Source: Xylanibacter ruminicola
GTDB lineage: Bacteria; Bacteroidota; Bacteroidia; Bacteroidales; Bacteroidaceae
Length of the DNA: 64,000 bases
Reading direction: 5' to 3'
Assembly (NCBI RefSeq): GCF_900107775.1
Contig: NZ_FNRF01000003.1
Span: 434,001 to 498,000 of the forward strand
Shown: positions 17,644 through 26,955 of the stretch, one piece after another
Position numbering within the stretch: position 1 is the first letter of the stretch
How the letters are laid out: the number at the start of each line of letters is the position of its first letter
Position numbers and translations under genes: made by a program
The notes under the pieces: model-generated
The model's input: the letters and a program-made list of their open reading frames with translations, nothing else
What the model was told of the DNA's origin: nothing
The model's database searches: none

Positions 17644-18879
17644 TTACATAAATGGGGTAAATAATTGGGCAAACCAGCCACGGAACTTCTGCCAGCCTGT
17701 ACGGAACTTGTTCCACTCGTCGGGCGTTAACAGCACGCTCTTCTTGGTGTCGCGTATAAACATATCCTGCAACTCCTGGGTTACCTGCTTGTTAATTATC
17801 AATGCATTCACCTCGTAGTCGTATCGCAAGCTGCGTGAATCCAGGTTGGTACTGCCCACGGTGCAGAACCGGCCATCCACCATCATAATCTTAGAGTGAT
17901 GGAATCCTGGCTGATACAGCCAAATGTTGGCGCCCTTCTTCATCAGTTTGTGTACATTATAGAATACGGCATCGGGTGTTAAGGGAATATCGCTCTTGGC
18001 TGATACCAGGATATCAACCTTTACACCACGCTTGATGGCACGATGAATAGCCTTTTTTACAGATGGCGTGAGTGTAAAGTAGGGGTTGATAATCTGGATA
18101 GAGTCCTGTGCATCGTCGAGTGCCGAGATATAGAACTGACGCATGATCTTGTTGGTTTTGTTGGGTTCACGATTTGCGATACCCACCATCTTATTGCCTT
18201 TGTCCTGACCCTGATAGTATTTGGAATCGTTCAGTTGCTCCTTGGTAACCTTCTGCCAGATACGGGCAAAGATTTCCTGCAGTTCGTTAACTACAGGCCC
18301 CTCAATGCGGCAATGCATATCGCGCCATTCGCCCACCTGTTTGGTGCCCACAATATAGTAATCGGCCACGTTCATACCACCCGTATAGGCAATACGTCCG
18401 TCGATCACAACAATCTTTCGATGATCGCGAGGCCAGATGTGGTTTACCCAAGGAAAACGCACAGGGTCGTACTCGTGGATATCGATGCTGTCGGCACGTA
18501 GACTCTTGATGTGATGTTTCTTCAGTGGCTGGTTGTTCGAGTCATTACCAAACCCGTCGAACAGCGCACGTACCTCAACACCCTGCTTGCGCTTCTCGCG
18601 CAGTATGTCGAACAGCAGCGAGGCTATCGAGTCGTTGCGAAAATTAAAATACTCAAGGTGTACACTGCTCTTGGCCTGTCGGATGTCCTCGAACAAGAGG
18701 TCGAACTTATCCTTACCCGACATAATCAGTTGTACCTCGTTATGTGGGTAGAAGTTAATACCAACAGTTTTCATTTGGCTCACTATCAGCGAGTCGCTTG
18801 TCTGAGCTTTTCCAATCAGAGAAATCAGCAGGAATAGCATGATGGCTATTCCTGTCTGATGTTGTTTACTTAATATCAT
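17644..18879 (-). CDS. Phospholipase D / cardiolipin synthase family protein with export signal
   Basis: This 411-residue protein has two catalytic HKD motifs, DHRKIVVIDGRIAYTGG (about 155-171) and HHSKIMMVDGRFCTVGS (about 329-345). These are the pair used by cardiolipin synthases and other phospholipase D enzymes. Usual bacterial cardiolipin synthases start with two membrane helices. Here the N-terminus is a signal peptide (HQTGIAIMLFLLISLIGKAQT), placing the catalytic domain in the periplasm or outside. It may make cardiolipin from phosphatidylglycerol on the outer leaflet or hydrolyse another phosphodiester. The start overlaps the regulator's stop by four bases, so expression is coupled to it. 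Confidence 0.85.
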   Translation of the reverse strand: MILSKQHQTGIAIMLFLLISLIGKAQTSDSLIVSQMKTVGINFYPHNEVQLIMSGKDKFDLLFEDIRQAKSSVHLEYFNFRNDSIASLLFDILREKRKQGVEVRALFDGFGNDSNNQPLKKHHIKSLRADSIDIHEYDPVRFPWVNHIWPRDHRKIVVIDGRIAYTGGMNVADYYIVGTKQVGEWRDMHCRIEGPVVNELQEIFARIWQKVTKEQLNDSKYYQGQDKGNKMVGIANREPNKTNKIMRQFYISALDDAQDSIQIINPYFTLTPSVKKAIHRAIKRGVKVDILVSAKSDIPLTPDAVFYNVHKLMKKGANIWLYQPGFHHSKIMMVDGRFCTVGSTNLDSRSLRYDYEVNALIINKQVTQELQDMFIRDTKKSVLLTPDEWNKFRTGWQKFRGWFAQLFTPFM

Positions 18880-21800
18880 TTACGATGTTTCAATCTGTAT
18901 TCGAGTGGCGTCATGCCGAACTTTTCCTTGAAGATATTGATGAAGTTCTCGGCCGTCATAAATCCAATGTTCGACGCCAACTCACTCATGTTAATATTAG
19001 TGCGTTTCAGCAGAATGCAGGCGTGTTTCAGTCGCATGTCTCTCACGAGCTCTGCTGGTGTTTTGCTTGTCAGGCTGCGAACACGATGGAAGAATGGTAC
19101 GCGTCCCATTCCCATGGCATTGGCCATCTCTTCCAGACTGATTTGTCCGCGGCTCATATTCTGTAGTACGTATTGCTCAATGTTCTTCAGCAGCTGACGG
19201 TCCATTGCATCCATCATCGAGAAGTCGTTACCGCCGCCTTCCTCTTCGTCGTCGATGCCCTTGATACCTTCAGGTAGGTTGCTGGATGTTGCCTGACTGC
19301 GTGGGTTCTTAACCACTGTATCTACCTTGTTCATGGGGTCGTCGGCACTTACCTCGGCCAGTGCGGTGGCGCTTATCTCGCCAGCATCCATTGTCTCGGT
19401 AGCTGTGGTCATACTGCTGCTCTGTCCTTCCAGTCGACGTGTCTCTGCACCCTCAATCAGGTTGCTGTCCATCTGTACGGCACCCAATCCCAGTACCTTG
19501 TTGAATCGCATCGTGGCCTCCTGCATGTTGAATGGCTTGGCCAGATAGTCATCGGCACTTAGGGTGATATTCTTCGAGCGCATATCCTGAGGTGTTAATA
19601 CGGTGTCGGTCATCAGGATAAACTTTATGTTCTGAGTAGCGTAGTTGGTCTTCAACTGGTTACACAGGTCGCTACCAGTCATACCAAACATATCCTGCTT
19701 ACAAACCACCAGGTCGCACTTAATCTGCTCCAGATCCTCGGCAGCTTTCTCGATGTCGTTATAAACGTGGAAGTTATATACAAATCTCAGTCGTGCACCA
19801 GCAAACTCCAGAAACTCTTCGTTGTCATCGATCATGATAACGGTAAACTTCGAAGTTGGCGAGTCGATAGCAGCACGTGAGTGAGTCGATTCAGATGTCA
19901 GAACATCGCTAGCAATCTCTGGCAACTCAATCTCGCCCTTGCTGTTGATGGTCAAACGGTCCTGAACCATAGTCTTAGCGCGCTCCTCTGGGTGTTCCAG
20001 ATTCATCTGCATATCAGCCACTCGAGTGATAATCTGTAGCATCTGCGAGTGCAGTGCATTCAACTGTTCTTTCTCCTCAAGCGTCTTCTCTTTCTCCGAC
20101 AGGTTACCAATGATAGATGTCATACGAGCCATAGGCTGTCGTAAGTCGTCGCTCGCAGCCTTAATCTCCTCGCGTTGCAGTTTCAGTTCTTTGATCACAG
20201 CCTCCTTACGGTGCTTGATGGCTTTAAGCTGATTGATACCTATGCGCCAGAAGTAGATGATTACCGCCAGCACAATCAGATAGGCTGTTATCATCCACCA
20301 CGACAGCAGGAAGTGGCGCTCTACGTTGATTTCAAGCACACGCTCCTGCGTACTTACTGCTCCCTCGGCGTTGATGGCTTTTACGTGCAGATAGTACTTA
20401 CCTGCCGACAGGTTGTTGAAGTTTACACCATGCGACAGCGCGTCACCATGATGCCAGTCTTCGTCTCGACCTTCCATCCAGTACATAAACTGTAGGCGCT
20501 CGCTCTGGTTGTAGTTACCAGCAGCAAACTTGATGCTGAAGGTGCTCTGGTTGTGAGCCAGATCGATACGACTGGTTTCGTTCAGAGCCTGAGTAAGTAT
20601 CACCTTGCCATGATACTCATGACCGGTAATAATCTCTTCTTCGCCGATAAACAGCTGGGTGAGCATCACACGTGGCAGGTCCTCCTTCTCGGCACCATCT
20701 CTGTGCAGTACCCAGTTCACACCATATAGTCCGCCCAGCAATACCTCGCCATCTTGTTTGGTTAGGATAGCACCGGTATTAAACTCGTTGCTCTGCAAAC
20801 CATCGGCTGTGCTGTAGTTGTACAGACCATAGTTGTTTACACCGTCCTCGTGGTTACGCTGTATCACAATACGGCTCACACCACGGCTTGTGGTTACCCA
20901 GATGCAGTGGTTCTTGTCCTCGGCAATACCGCAGATGTTATTATTGCATAAGCCCTGCTTCTCGGTAAGATAGTCGAGCTCATCTGTCTCCAGATTCAGA
21001 ATGTTCAGTCCTTCGCGAGTACCAACCCAAATCAGTCCGCGCGAATCCTGGAATATCTGCGTAATATAGTTGTTGGTAAAGCTCTTCAGGTTGGTGCTGT
21101 TACCTGTCAGAACCTTCTTCTCGGTGGTTGAGAGGTTCAGGATAATCAGTCCCTCGCTGGTACCTACCAAAAGGTTATTGGCATTAGCATCCTGCTTGTA
21201 GAACAAACTGGTAATGCTGTTGGTGCTCAACTTACCATTCTCGCGTGTATAACTTGAGAACGAGTTCATTCGTGGGTTGTACACCTGCAGACCACCGTTG
21301 GTGGCTATCCACAGGTTACCAATCTTATCGCATGTCAGGGCGTTGATATGGTCGTCGATAATGGTACGAACGCTGTCCTTTGATACCGAGTAGATGGTTG
21401 ATACACCATCCTTGATGCGTGTCAGTCCGTTACGCTTTGAACCAATCCAGATACTTCCATCAGGGGTGGTGCTCATGCACGATACCTTCAGACTAGCCAA
21501 CTTTCCATCGAAACCTATCACACCTCGGTCGCTTGTTCCGTACCAGATGGTGCCATTGGGATGTTGCGCCATAGCGGTTACATCGCCCATTAGGTCGGAA
21601 CCAAAGCGGTAGATATACTTACCGGTATAGGCCACACCCGATTTCTCGGTTCCTACCCAGAGCAAACCAGTATCGTCCATATACAGACTCTGAATACTGG
21701 TGTGGTCTTTTACCCATTGCTGCTCGTTGATGTTCTTAGGCTGAACCTCCTGATACTCGAAGGTCTTAGGATCAAAGCGAATCAGTCCTAACTGGTCGCT

Positions 21801-22655
21801 ACCAACCCATATGCTACCGGCACTACTAGCCATTCCGTTGATGTTACGATCCACACCCAGACCTGTTACACCCAGTTTCTCGCCCATGGTGTAGTCCCAA
21901 GTGCCTTTCTGTTTGTCGTACATCACCAGAGTGCCCTGTCCGTACAACCAGATGTTATCATTCACATCTGCGTAGGCACGCAGCGATTTTGTGCGATGAT
22001 CTCTCAGTGCGGGGATTCCCTCTTTTACCCAGAGAGTGCTTTGCTGGTGCATCACATCGCAGCAGGCTATCTTACCATCGTCGTAAACAATCAGGGCACC
22101 CTCCTTGCATTCGCTGATTGAGCAAACCACGCCTTGCGGCACACCTTTCGCATCATCGGTATAACCAAACTCATGCAGTGTTTGCTGCTGTTGGTTATAG
22201 CAAACCACACCTTTGTTAGGGATGGCTCCCCAAAGATTCTTGTGCTTATCTACATATACCACCGATGGGATGGTTTCGATACCCATGCGTGCAAAGGCTT
22301 GCTTCATATCGCGCTCAAAGCTCTCTGTCTGTGGGTGGTAGATGCAGTAGCCTGAGGCTGTTTCGATGAGCAGGTTGCCATCGAGTGTTTCCTGGATAGA
22401 GTTGATATAGCTATCGCTCAGCGAGCTGCCGTTCTGCGAGTCGCTCTGGAAGTTACGGAAGGTGTATCCATCAAAGCGGTACAAGCCTGCTGGGGTACCA
22501 AACCACATGTAACCTCGAGAGTCCTTTAATATGCAGTTTACCTGACTGGATGTCAGTCCATCGCGGGCTTCCAGTGTTTTAAACAGATAAGCAGCCACCA
22601 CTCCCAGCGGAATGATGAGCATTAAGGCGATTAGTATTTTCTTTATAGTCTTCAT
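18876..22655 (-). CDS. HTCS-type membrane regulator without kinase: beta-propeller sensor, degenerate receiver, AraC domain
   Basis: This 1259-residue protein has the outline of a Bacteroidales hybrid two-component regulator. An N-terminal membrane anchor and two periplasmic propellers of Reg_prop repeats (DSRGYMWFGTPAGLYRFDG and many more) precede a Y_Y_Y domain. A transmembrane helix (WWMITAYLIVLAVIIYFW), a coiled coil, a receiver domain (about 935-1050) and a C-terminal AraC DNA-binding domain (about 1160-1259) follow. The kinase is missing: the usual SHELRTP box reads SDDLRQP (Asp836 replaces the phosphorylated His), no ATP-binding domain follows, and the receiver's phospho-acceptor is Lys986 (VVCKQDMFG). 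It must signal without phosphotransfer. The ATG at 22655 replaces an upstream GTG. It leads an operon with two envelope enzymes. Confidence 0.88.
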   Translation of the reverse strand: MKTIKKILIALMLIIPLGVVAAYLFKTLEARDGLTSSQVNCILKDSRGYMWFGTPAGLYRFDGYTFRNFQSDSQNGSSLSDSYINSIQETLDGNLLIETASGYCIYHPQTESFERDMKQAFARMGIETIPSVVYVDKHKNLWGAIPNKGVVCYNQQQQTLHEFGYTDDAKGVPQGVVCSISECKEGALIVYDDGKIACCDVMHQQSTLWVKEGIPALRDHRTKSLRAYADVNDNIWLYGQGTLVMYDKQKGTWDYTMGEKLGVTGLGVDRNINGMASSAGSIWVGSDQLGLIRFDPKTFEYQEVQPKNINEQQWVKDHTSIQSLYMDDTGLLWVGTEKSGVAYTGKYIYRFGSDLMGDVTAMAQHPNGTIWYGTSDRGVIGFDGKLASLKVSCMSTTPDGSIWIGSKRNGLTRIKDGVSTIYSVSKDSVRTIIDDHINALTCDKIGNLWIATNGGLQVYNPRMNSFSSYTRENGKLSTNSITSLFYKQDANANNLLVGTSEGLIILNLSTTEKKVLTGNSTNLKSFTNNYITQIFQDSRGLIWVGTREGLNILNLETDELDYLTEKQGLCNNNICGIAEDKNHCIWVTTSRGVSRIVIQRNHEDGVNNYGLYNYSTADGLQSNEFNTGAILTKQDGEVLLGGLYGVNWVLHRDGAEKEDLPRVMLTQLFIGEEEIITGHEYHGKVILTQALNETSRIDLAHNQSTFSIKFAAGNYNQSERLQFMYWMEGRDEDWHHGDALSHGVNFNNLSAGKYYLHVKAINAEGAVSTQERVLEINVERHFLLSWWMITAYLIVLAVIIYFWRIGINQLKAIKHRKEAVIKELKLQREEIKAASDDLRQPMARMTSIIGNLSEKEKTLEEKEQLNALHSQMLQIITRVADMQMNLEHPEERAKTMVQDRLTINSKGEIELPEIASDVLTSESTHSRAAIDSPTSKFTVIMIDDNEEFLEFAGARLRFVYNFHVYNDIEKAAEDLEQIKCDLVVCKQDMFGMTGSDLCNQLKTNYATQNIKFILMTDTVLTPQDMRSKNITLSADDYLAKPFNMQEATMRFNKVLGLGAVQMDSNLIEGAETRRLEGQSSSMTTATETMDAGEISATALAEVSADDPMNKVDTVVKNPRSQATSSNLPEGIKGIDDEEEGGGNDFSMMDAMDRQLLKNIEQYVLQNMSRGQISLEEMANAMGMGRVPFFHRVRSLTSKTPAELVRDMRLKHACILLKRTNINMSELASNIGFMTAENFINIFKEKFGMTPLEYRLKHRK

Positions 22656-22658
22656 ATC

Positions 22659-22679
22659 GTTCACTGTTCACTCTTCACT
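22659..22679. repeat. Three tandem heptamers (GTTCACT) between kdsD and the regulator
   Basis: GTTCACT, GTTCACT, CTTCACT at 22659-22679. The repeat covers the whole gap between the kdsD stop and the regulator start, and overlaps two bases of the kdsD stop codon. Confidence 0.75.
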
Positions 22680-23628
22680 AAATCATGCACGAGTAATGGT
22701 CAACCACTCCTAGCAGGTGGTTTTCGCCATCGGTTACAAGTACCGAGTGTACCTTGTATTGGTTCATGATTCGTTGAATCTCTGTTATCTTTGTATCAGG
22801 TTTTACCATCTTTGGTGTTCGTGTCATAATGTCGCTCACGGTACGATCGAAGAACTGGGCCTGCCATTTCTCCATAGCACGACGAATGTCGCCATCGGTA
22901 ATCAGACCCACAATCTCGTTGTTCACCATCGCGATGCCCAGACCTAACTTGGCCTTGCTCACTAAGATGATGGCCTCGCCCAGATGCATCTCTGGTGGCA
23001 ATACAGGCATATCCTCTGTACGCATTACATCCTGAGCGGTTGTCAGCAGACGCTTGCCAAGCTCGCCACCGGGGTGGAACTGAGCAAAGTCGCGTGGTTG
23101 GAAGTTACGCTTTTCCATCAAGGCAATAGCCAGTGCATCGCCCATTGTTAACTGGGCTGTAGTACTGCTGGTAGGAGCCAGATTCAACGGACATGCCTCT
23201 TTCTCGACCTGCACGTTCAGGTGATAGGTAGAATATTTGGCCAACAGCGATTTGGGGTTGCCGCTCATGCCGATGATAGGTATCTGCATATGCAGTACCA
23301 TGGGGATGAAACGCAGAAGCTCGTCTGTCTGGCCTGAGTTTGATATAGCCAAAACCACGTCGTCCTGGGTCATCACACCTAAGTCGCCGTGGAATACATC
23401 CAGAGGGTTTGTAAAGAACGATGGGGTGCCAGTGCTCGACAGGGTGGCAGCAATCTTGGCACCGATATGGCCGCTCTTGCCCACGCCTGTTACGATTACC
23501 TTGCCTTTGCAGTTTAAAATCAGCTCTACAGCCTTATCGAAGTTCTCGTCAAGCTGTGGAATCAGACTCAGCACTGCCTCCGCCTCGTCTTTAATACATT
23601 GTATTGCGATATCTCTTGTAGTCTTCAT
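22678..23628 (-). CDS. kdsD: Arabinose-5-phosphate isomerase
   Basis: This 316-residue cytoplasmic enzyme converts ribulose-5-phosphate to arabinose-5-phosphate, the first step of Kdo synthesis for lipopolysaccharide. The N-terminal sugar-isomerase domain has KVIVTGVGKSGHIG (about 43-56), LDVFHGDLG and ISNSGQTDE. Two CBS domains occupy about 205-316 (MRTEDMPVL and IMTRTPKMV). Length and order match KdsD/KpsF. It starts nine bases after the kdsA stop, and the two genes are successive steps, so a shared transcript from the promoter at 24413 is likely. A heptamer repeat abuts its stop codon. Confidence 0.95.
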   Translation of the reverse strand: MKTTRDIAIQCIKDEAEAVLSLIPQLDENFDKAVELILNCKGKVIVTGVGKSGHIGAKIAATLSSTGTPSFFTNPLDVFHGDLGVMTQDDVVLAISNSGQTDELLRFIPMVLHMQIPIIGMSGNPKSLLAKYSTYHLNVQVEKEACPLNLAPTSSTTAQLTMGDALAIALMEKRNFQPRDFAQFHPGGELGKRLLTTAQDVMRTEDMPVLPPEMHLGEAIILVSKAKLGLGIAMVNNEIVGLITDGDIRRAMEKWQAQFFDRTVSDIMTRTPKMVKPDTKITEIQRIMNQYKVHSVLVTDGENHLLGVVDHYSCMI

Positions 23629-23637
23629 TTTAATCCT

Positions 23638-24402
23638 TTAATCTTCAATCAGCTTCTTTACCAGGGGCTCAAAGTTGGCGAGCTCTAACATGTTGGCGGC
23701 ATCGCTGAGGCCTTGATCTGGGGTAGGGTGCACTTCAAAGAAGTAGCCTGTGGCACCAAAGGCCTTTGCGGCCAATGCCATCTGTGGTACAAAACGGCGA
23801 TCGCCACCAGTCTTGCCATCGCTGCCACCAGGGCGCTGAACACTATGTGTACAGTCCATGATAACCGTTGGTACAATCTCCAGCATGTCAGGGATGTTAC
23901 GGAAATCAACCACCAGGTTGTTATAGCCCATCATGTTGCCACGCTCAGTCAACCAAACATCCTTGGCGCCAGCATCCTTTGCCTTGCCTACGGGGTAAAC
24001 CATGTCTTTACCCGAAAGGAACTGGGCTTTCTTGATGTTTACTACAGCACCAGTCTTGGCTGCAGCAACAATCAAATCGGTCTGTCTGCACAGAAATGCC
24101 GGTATCTGAATTACGTCGCACACCTCGCCAACGGGCTTAGCCTGCCAGCTCTCGTGTATATCTGTCAGAATGCGCAATCCGTACTTCGACTTGATGTCAG
24201 CCAACATCTGCAGTCCACGGTCGATACCTGGGCCACGGAATGAAGTAATCGATGTACGGTTAGCCTTGTCGAACGAGGCTTTGAAGATAATGTCGGTACC
24301 ATGTGTTTTATTGATACTCACCAATTCCTGCGCTACCGTGTCGAGCAGTTCAGCCGACTCGATAACGCAAGGTCCTGCTATGATAGTTGTCATTTTGCTC
24401 AT
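23638..24402 (-). CDS. kdsA: Kdo-8-phosphate synthase
   Basis: This 254-residue cytoplasmic aldolase condenses arabinose-5-phosphate with phosphoenolpyruvate to give Kdo-8-phosphate. Visible family motifs are AGPCVIES (8-15), FKASFDKANRTS (about 41-52), LTDIHES and the C-terminal FFEVHPTPDQGLSDAANML. The protein is shorter than the E. coli enzyme (284), as is common in this family. It is followed directly by kdsD, its substrate supplier, so the pair forms a small Kdo operon. Confidence 0.96.
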   Translation of the reverse strand: MSKMTTIIAGPCVIESAELLDTVAQELVSINKTHGTDIIFKASFDKANRTSITSFRGPGIDRGLQMLADIKSKYGLRILTDIHESWQAKPVGEVCDVIQIPAFLCRQTDLIVAAAKTGAVVNIKKAQFLSGKDMVYPVGKAKDAGAKDVWLTERGNMMGYNNLVVDFRNIPDMLEIVPTVIMDCTHSVQRPGGSDGKTGGDRRFVPQMALAAKAFGATGYFFEVHPTPDQGLSDAANMLELANFEPLVKKLIED

Positions 24403-24412
24403 AATTATGCTG

Positions 24413-24420
24413 CAAAAATA
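24413..24420 (-). promoter_or_regulatory. -7 promoter box of kdsA-kdsD
   Basis: The minus strand reads TATTTTTG, 11 bases before the kdsA start, giving a very short leader. Confidence 0.55.
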
Positions 24421-24498
24421 CGCATTTTCTCTAAATCCGCCAAATTATTTATTAATAATTTTAGTTTTGCTTACGGATTATGCGGAATTTACAACTTT

Positions 24499-26835
24499 TT
24501 ACCCATTGATTAAGTGTACATCGTGCTGTGGGAATGGGATAGAGATGTGATGCTCGTTCAGTGTGTCGTAAACGCACTTCAGTACCTCGCTGATAACGTA
24601 TGTACGCTTAGGAGCCTCGGCCCAGATTGCCAGTTTGAAGTTCACACTCGAGTCGGCCATTTCGGTAGCCACGCACTTGGCCTGTTTCTCAGGGTCGATA
24701 TACTGGTTGTGCATGGCGTTTACAGCCGCTTCAACCAAGTTGGTCACCTCCTTAAGGTTCGAGCCGTAGGCCACGCCGAATGGGATGGTAGTGAGCACAT
24801 AACCATGATTACGTGTCAGGTTCTTGTAGTTCTTAGTGAACAGCTGAGCGTTCTGGAAGGTAATTACTTCACCTTGGATTGATTCTATCACTGTAGATGT
24901 GTAGCTGATAGATACTACTTTACCCATCGTGCCATCTACATCAATCCAGTCGCCCACTTTTATGCGTCCTGCCATCAGCGAGGCGCCATAGTAGATATTC
25001 TCAATGATATCTTTTGAGGCGAAACCGATACCTGTTGATAAGCCGCCTCCCAAGGCAAGCATCCAGTAGATACTGATGTTAAGCAACGATAGCGAGAACA
25101 TCAGCCACATGCCCCATACCAGTACCTGTATCACGTTGCGTCCCATCACCTCCTTGCTGGCGGCTGTAGATGGATCGCTTATCTGGTAGTGCATCTTCAG
25201 GAATGCCAGAATTGTCTTGGATACGTAACGGAACAGGAACCACGAGTTAATCACCATAATCAGTTTTACCAGCGATATCTGCAGGTTTGGCGTATCTACA
25301 ACGGGATACATGAATATTCTCACACACATATCCGTGAGGTTAAATACCTTGGCAGCCCAGTAGATACTCAGCAGGATGGAGTGTACACCCAGTACAGGCA
25401 TAGCCACTTTCTCAACCAGATAGTACCACCATGTCTGCGTTATGGGTTTGTCGGTCAGTCGTTTACGCTTAGCGTATATCTCCAGGTAACGGCTGATGCA
25501 GGTGATGGTAAGGATACATGTGAGCTGCATGATCCACCAGATGATGAGTTGTACGGCAAACAATGTGTAACCTATCATCGAGCATACTACTGAAGCTACG
25601 AATACGATGAGCGATACGTAGGTGTAGAAGATGTCGCTACGTGGAATGTTCTGATTGTGGCGACGTATTACCAGCCATTGCCACAGCGCACACAGCAGCA
25701 GGATAGGAGGCAGTACCAGGTTTACCAGCTCGTTAGGAATCAGGATGATACGACATCCGATCACTACGAATCCTACTGCAATTAAAGGCGCGTAGATACG
25801 GAAGGCGCTCTTTATTTGGTCGCCTTTCACGCGCAGCAGTAGCGAGAACAATACCACACCCAGCAGCCACGAATACTCTACCAGCAGGCCCGAGGCCATA
25901 ATCAGGAAGTTCTGATTCGAGTTATTGATCACCAGTCCCTGTATGATGGCAAAGGTTACCGTGGTGGTAGCCATGATAATGCAGGCGCGTTTTTTCTTGA
26001 ACTCCTCGGTCTTTACCTTGTTGGGGAGTATGAACTTGAAGAACAGTAGGTTGAGTATGATAGATACGATGACGTAGAACACGATACCAAGGAACATGCC
26101 GAATATCCACTGCGGACTCCATTGCGAGTTGGCATTGGCATTAAAGCTGTACTTTTTCTGTATGTTGTCGGTTATCTGTTGCCATCGGCGACCTAAGTTC
26201 TGTAGCAGGGTGGGGTAGCTGTCGCCGCCATTAATGAAAATGCTCTGCTGTATGTCCGAATAGCGTTTCTGGGCGTACTCGTTCAGTTCGCTCAAACGGT
26301 TTTCGGCCTTTGTGTACAGATAGATGTTTCGACGCAGTATATTGGCGTTCACCTCCAGTTTCTCACGGATGCTCTGGGCCAGCACCAGACAAGAGTCGCG
26401 ATTGCTGGTACCGTATTTGGTCATAATGCGTGTAGGGATACCTTGCAGATGGTTTATCAGACTGTCGTATCTGACAATCTCACCCTCGGTTTTCTCCAAG
26501 AAACTGGTAAAAGGCAGTTGCTGTCTATGAAAATCGCGATACTGCTGTGTGGCCTCATGGCAAGCATAAGTCAGGTCGAACACATTATCCTGCTGCTGCG
26601 AGTACAGCATCAGTGCATTCTGATCGGCTCGCTTCATGGTGCCCATCAACTGCTGTATCAGTCGTTTGGCGCGATCCCTGCGTGCTGTCGAACGTCGGTC
26701 CAGTTCGTTGTTGTATTGCTTCAGTTCGGTACGCAGAATACCCAACGTCTGTTCCAGATCTTTCTCCTTTAGTACCGCGCCAGCCTCGGTAACGATGGCC
26801 AATGCGAATATACAAAACACCAATAATCTTTTCAT
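24499..26835 (-). CDS. MscS-family mechanosensitive channel with long N-terminal extension
   Basis: This 778-residue membrane protein opens a pore under membrane tension. A signal peptide (MKRLLVFCIFALAIVTEAGA) precedes about 220 residues of periplasmic, helical, coiled-coil sequence (ELKQYNNELDRRSTARRDRA). Many membrane segments follow. The MscS core is near the C-terminus: the pore helix has ALGGGLSTGIGFASKDIIEN, followed by the beta-domain GRIKVGDWIDVDGTMGKVV. It resembles the large MscK/YbdG-type members rather than the 286-residue MscS. It has its own promoter and is divergent from the BadF-type kinase gene. Confidence 0.9.
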   Translation of the reverse strand: MKRLLVFCIFALAIVTEAGAVLKEKDLEQTLGILRTELKQYNNELDRRSTARRDRAKRLIQQLMGTMKRADQNALMLYSQQQDNVFDLTYACHEATQQYRDFHRQQLPFTSFLEKTEGEIVRYDSLINHLQGIPTRIMTKYGTSNRDSCLVLAQSIREKLEVNANILRRNIYLYTKAENRLSELNEYAQKRYSDIQQSIFINGGDSYPTLLQNLGRRWQQITDNIQKKYSFNANANSQWSPQWIFGMFLGIVFYVIVSIILNLLFFKFILPNKVKTEEFKKKRACIIMATTTVTFAIIQGLVINNSNQNFLIMASGLLVEYSWLLGVVLFSLLLRVKGDQIKSAFRIYAPLIAVGFVVIGCRIILIPNELVNLVLPPILLLCALWQWLVIRRHNQNIPRSDIFYTYVSLIVFVASVVCSMIGYTLFAVQLIIWWIMQLTCILTITCISRYLEIYAKRKRLTDKPITQTWWYYLVEKVAMPVLGVHSILLSIYWAAKVFNLTDMCVRIFMYPVVDTPNLQISLVKLIMVINSWFLFRYVSKTILAFLKMHYQISDPSTAASKEVMGRNVIQVLVWGMWLMFSLSLLNISIYWMLALGGGLSTGIGFASKDIIENIYYGASLMAGRIKVGDWIDVDGTMGKVVSISYTSTVIESIQGEVITFQNAQLFTKNYKNLTRNHGYVLTTIPFGVAYGSNLKEVTNLVEAAVNAMHNQYIDPEKQAKCVATEMADSSVNFKLAIWAEAPKRTYVISEVLKCVYDTLNEHHISIPFPQHDVHLING

Positions 26836-26864
26836 AATCAGCTAAAGTTCTTTTATTCTGCTTG

Positions 26865-26872
26865 CAAAATTA
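26865..26872 (-). promoter_or_regulatory. -7 promoter box of the MscS gene
   Basis: The minus strand reads TAATTTTG, 30 bases before the start codon. Confidence 0.6.
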
Positions 26873-26915
26873 CTCTTTTTTTCTTTATTTTCTGCAAGTT
26901 CTCCATTTTTTTTGT

Positions 26916-26923
26916 TACTTTTG
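26916..26923 (+). promoter_or_regulatory. -7 promoter box of the BadF-type kinase gene
   Basis: TACTTTTG, 33 bases before the ATG at 26956, in the same intergenic gap as the divergent MscS promoter. Confidence 0.65.
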
Positions 26924-26955
26924 CACCAAAATGAACGCTTTAACATTGCTTAGTT

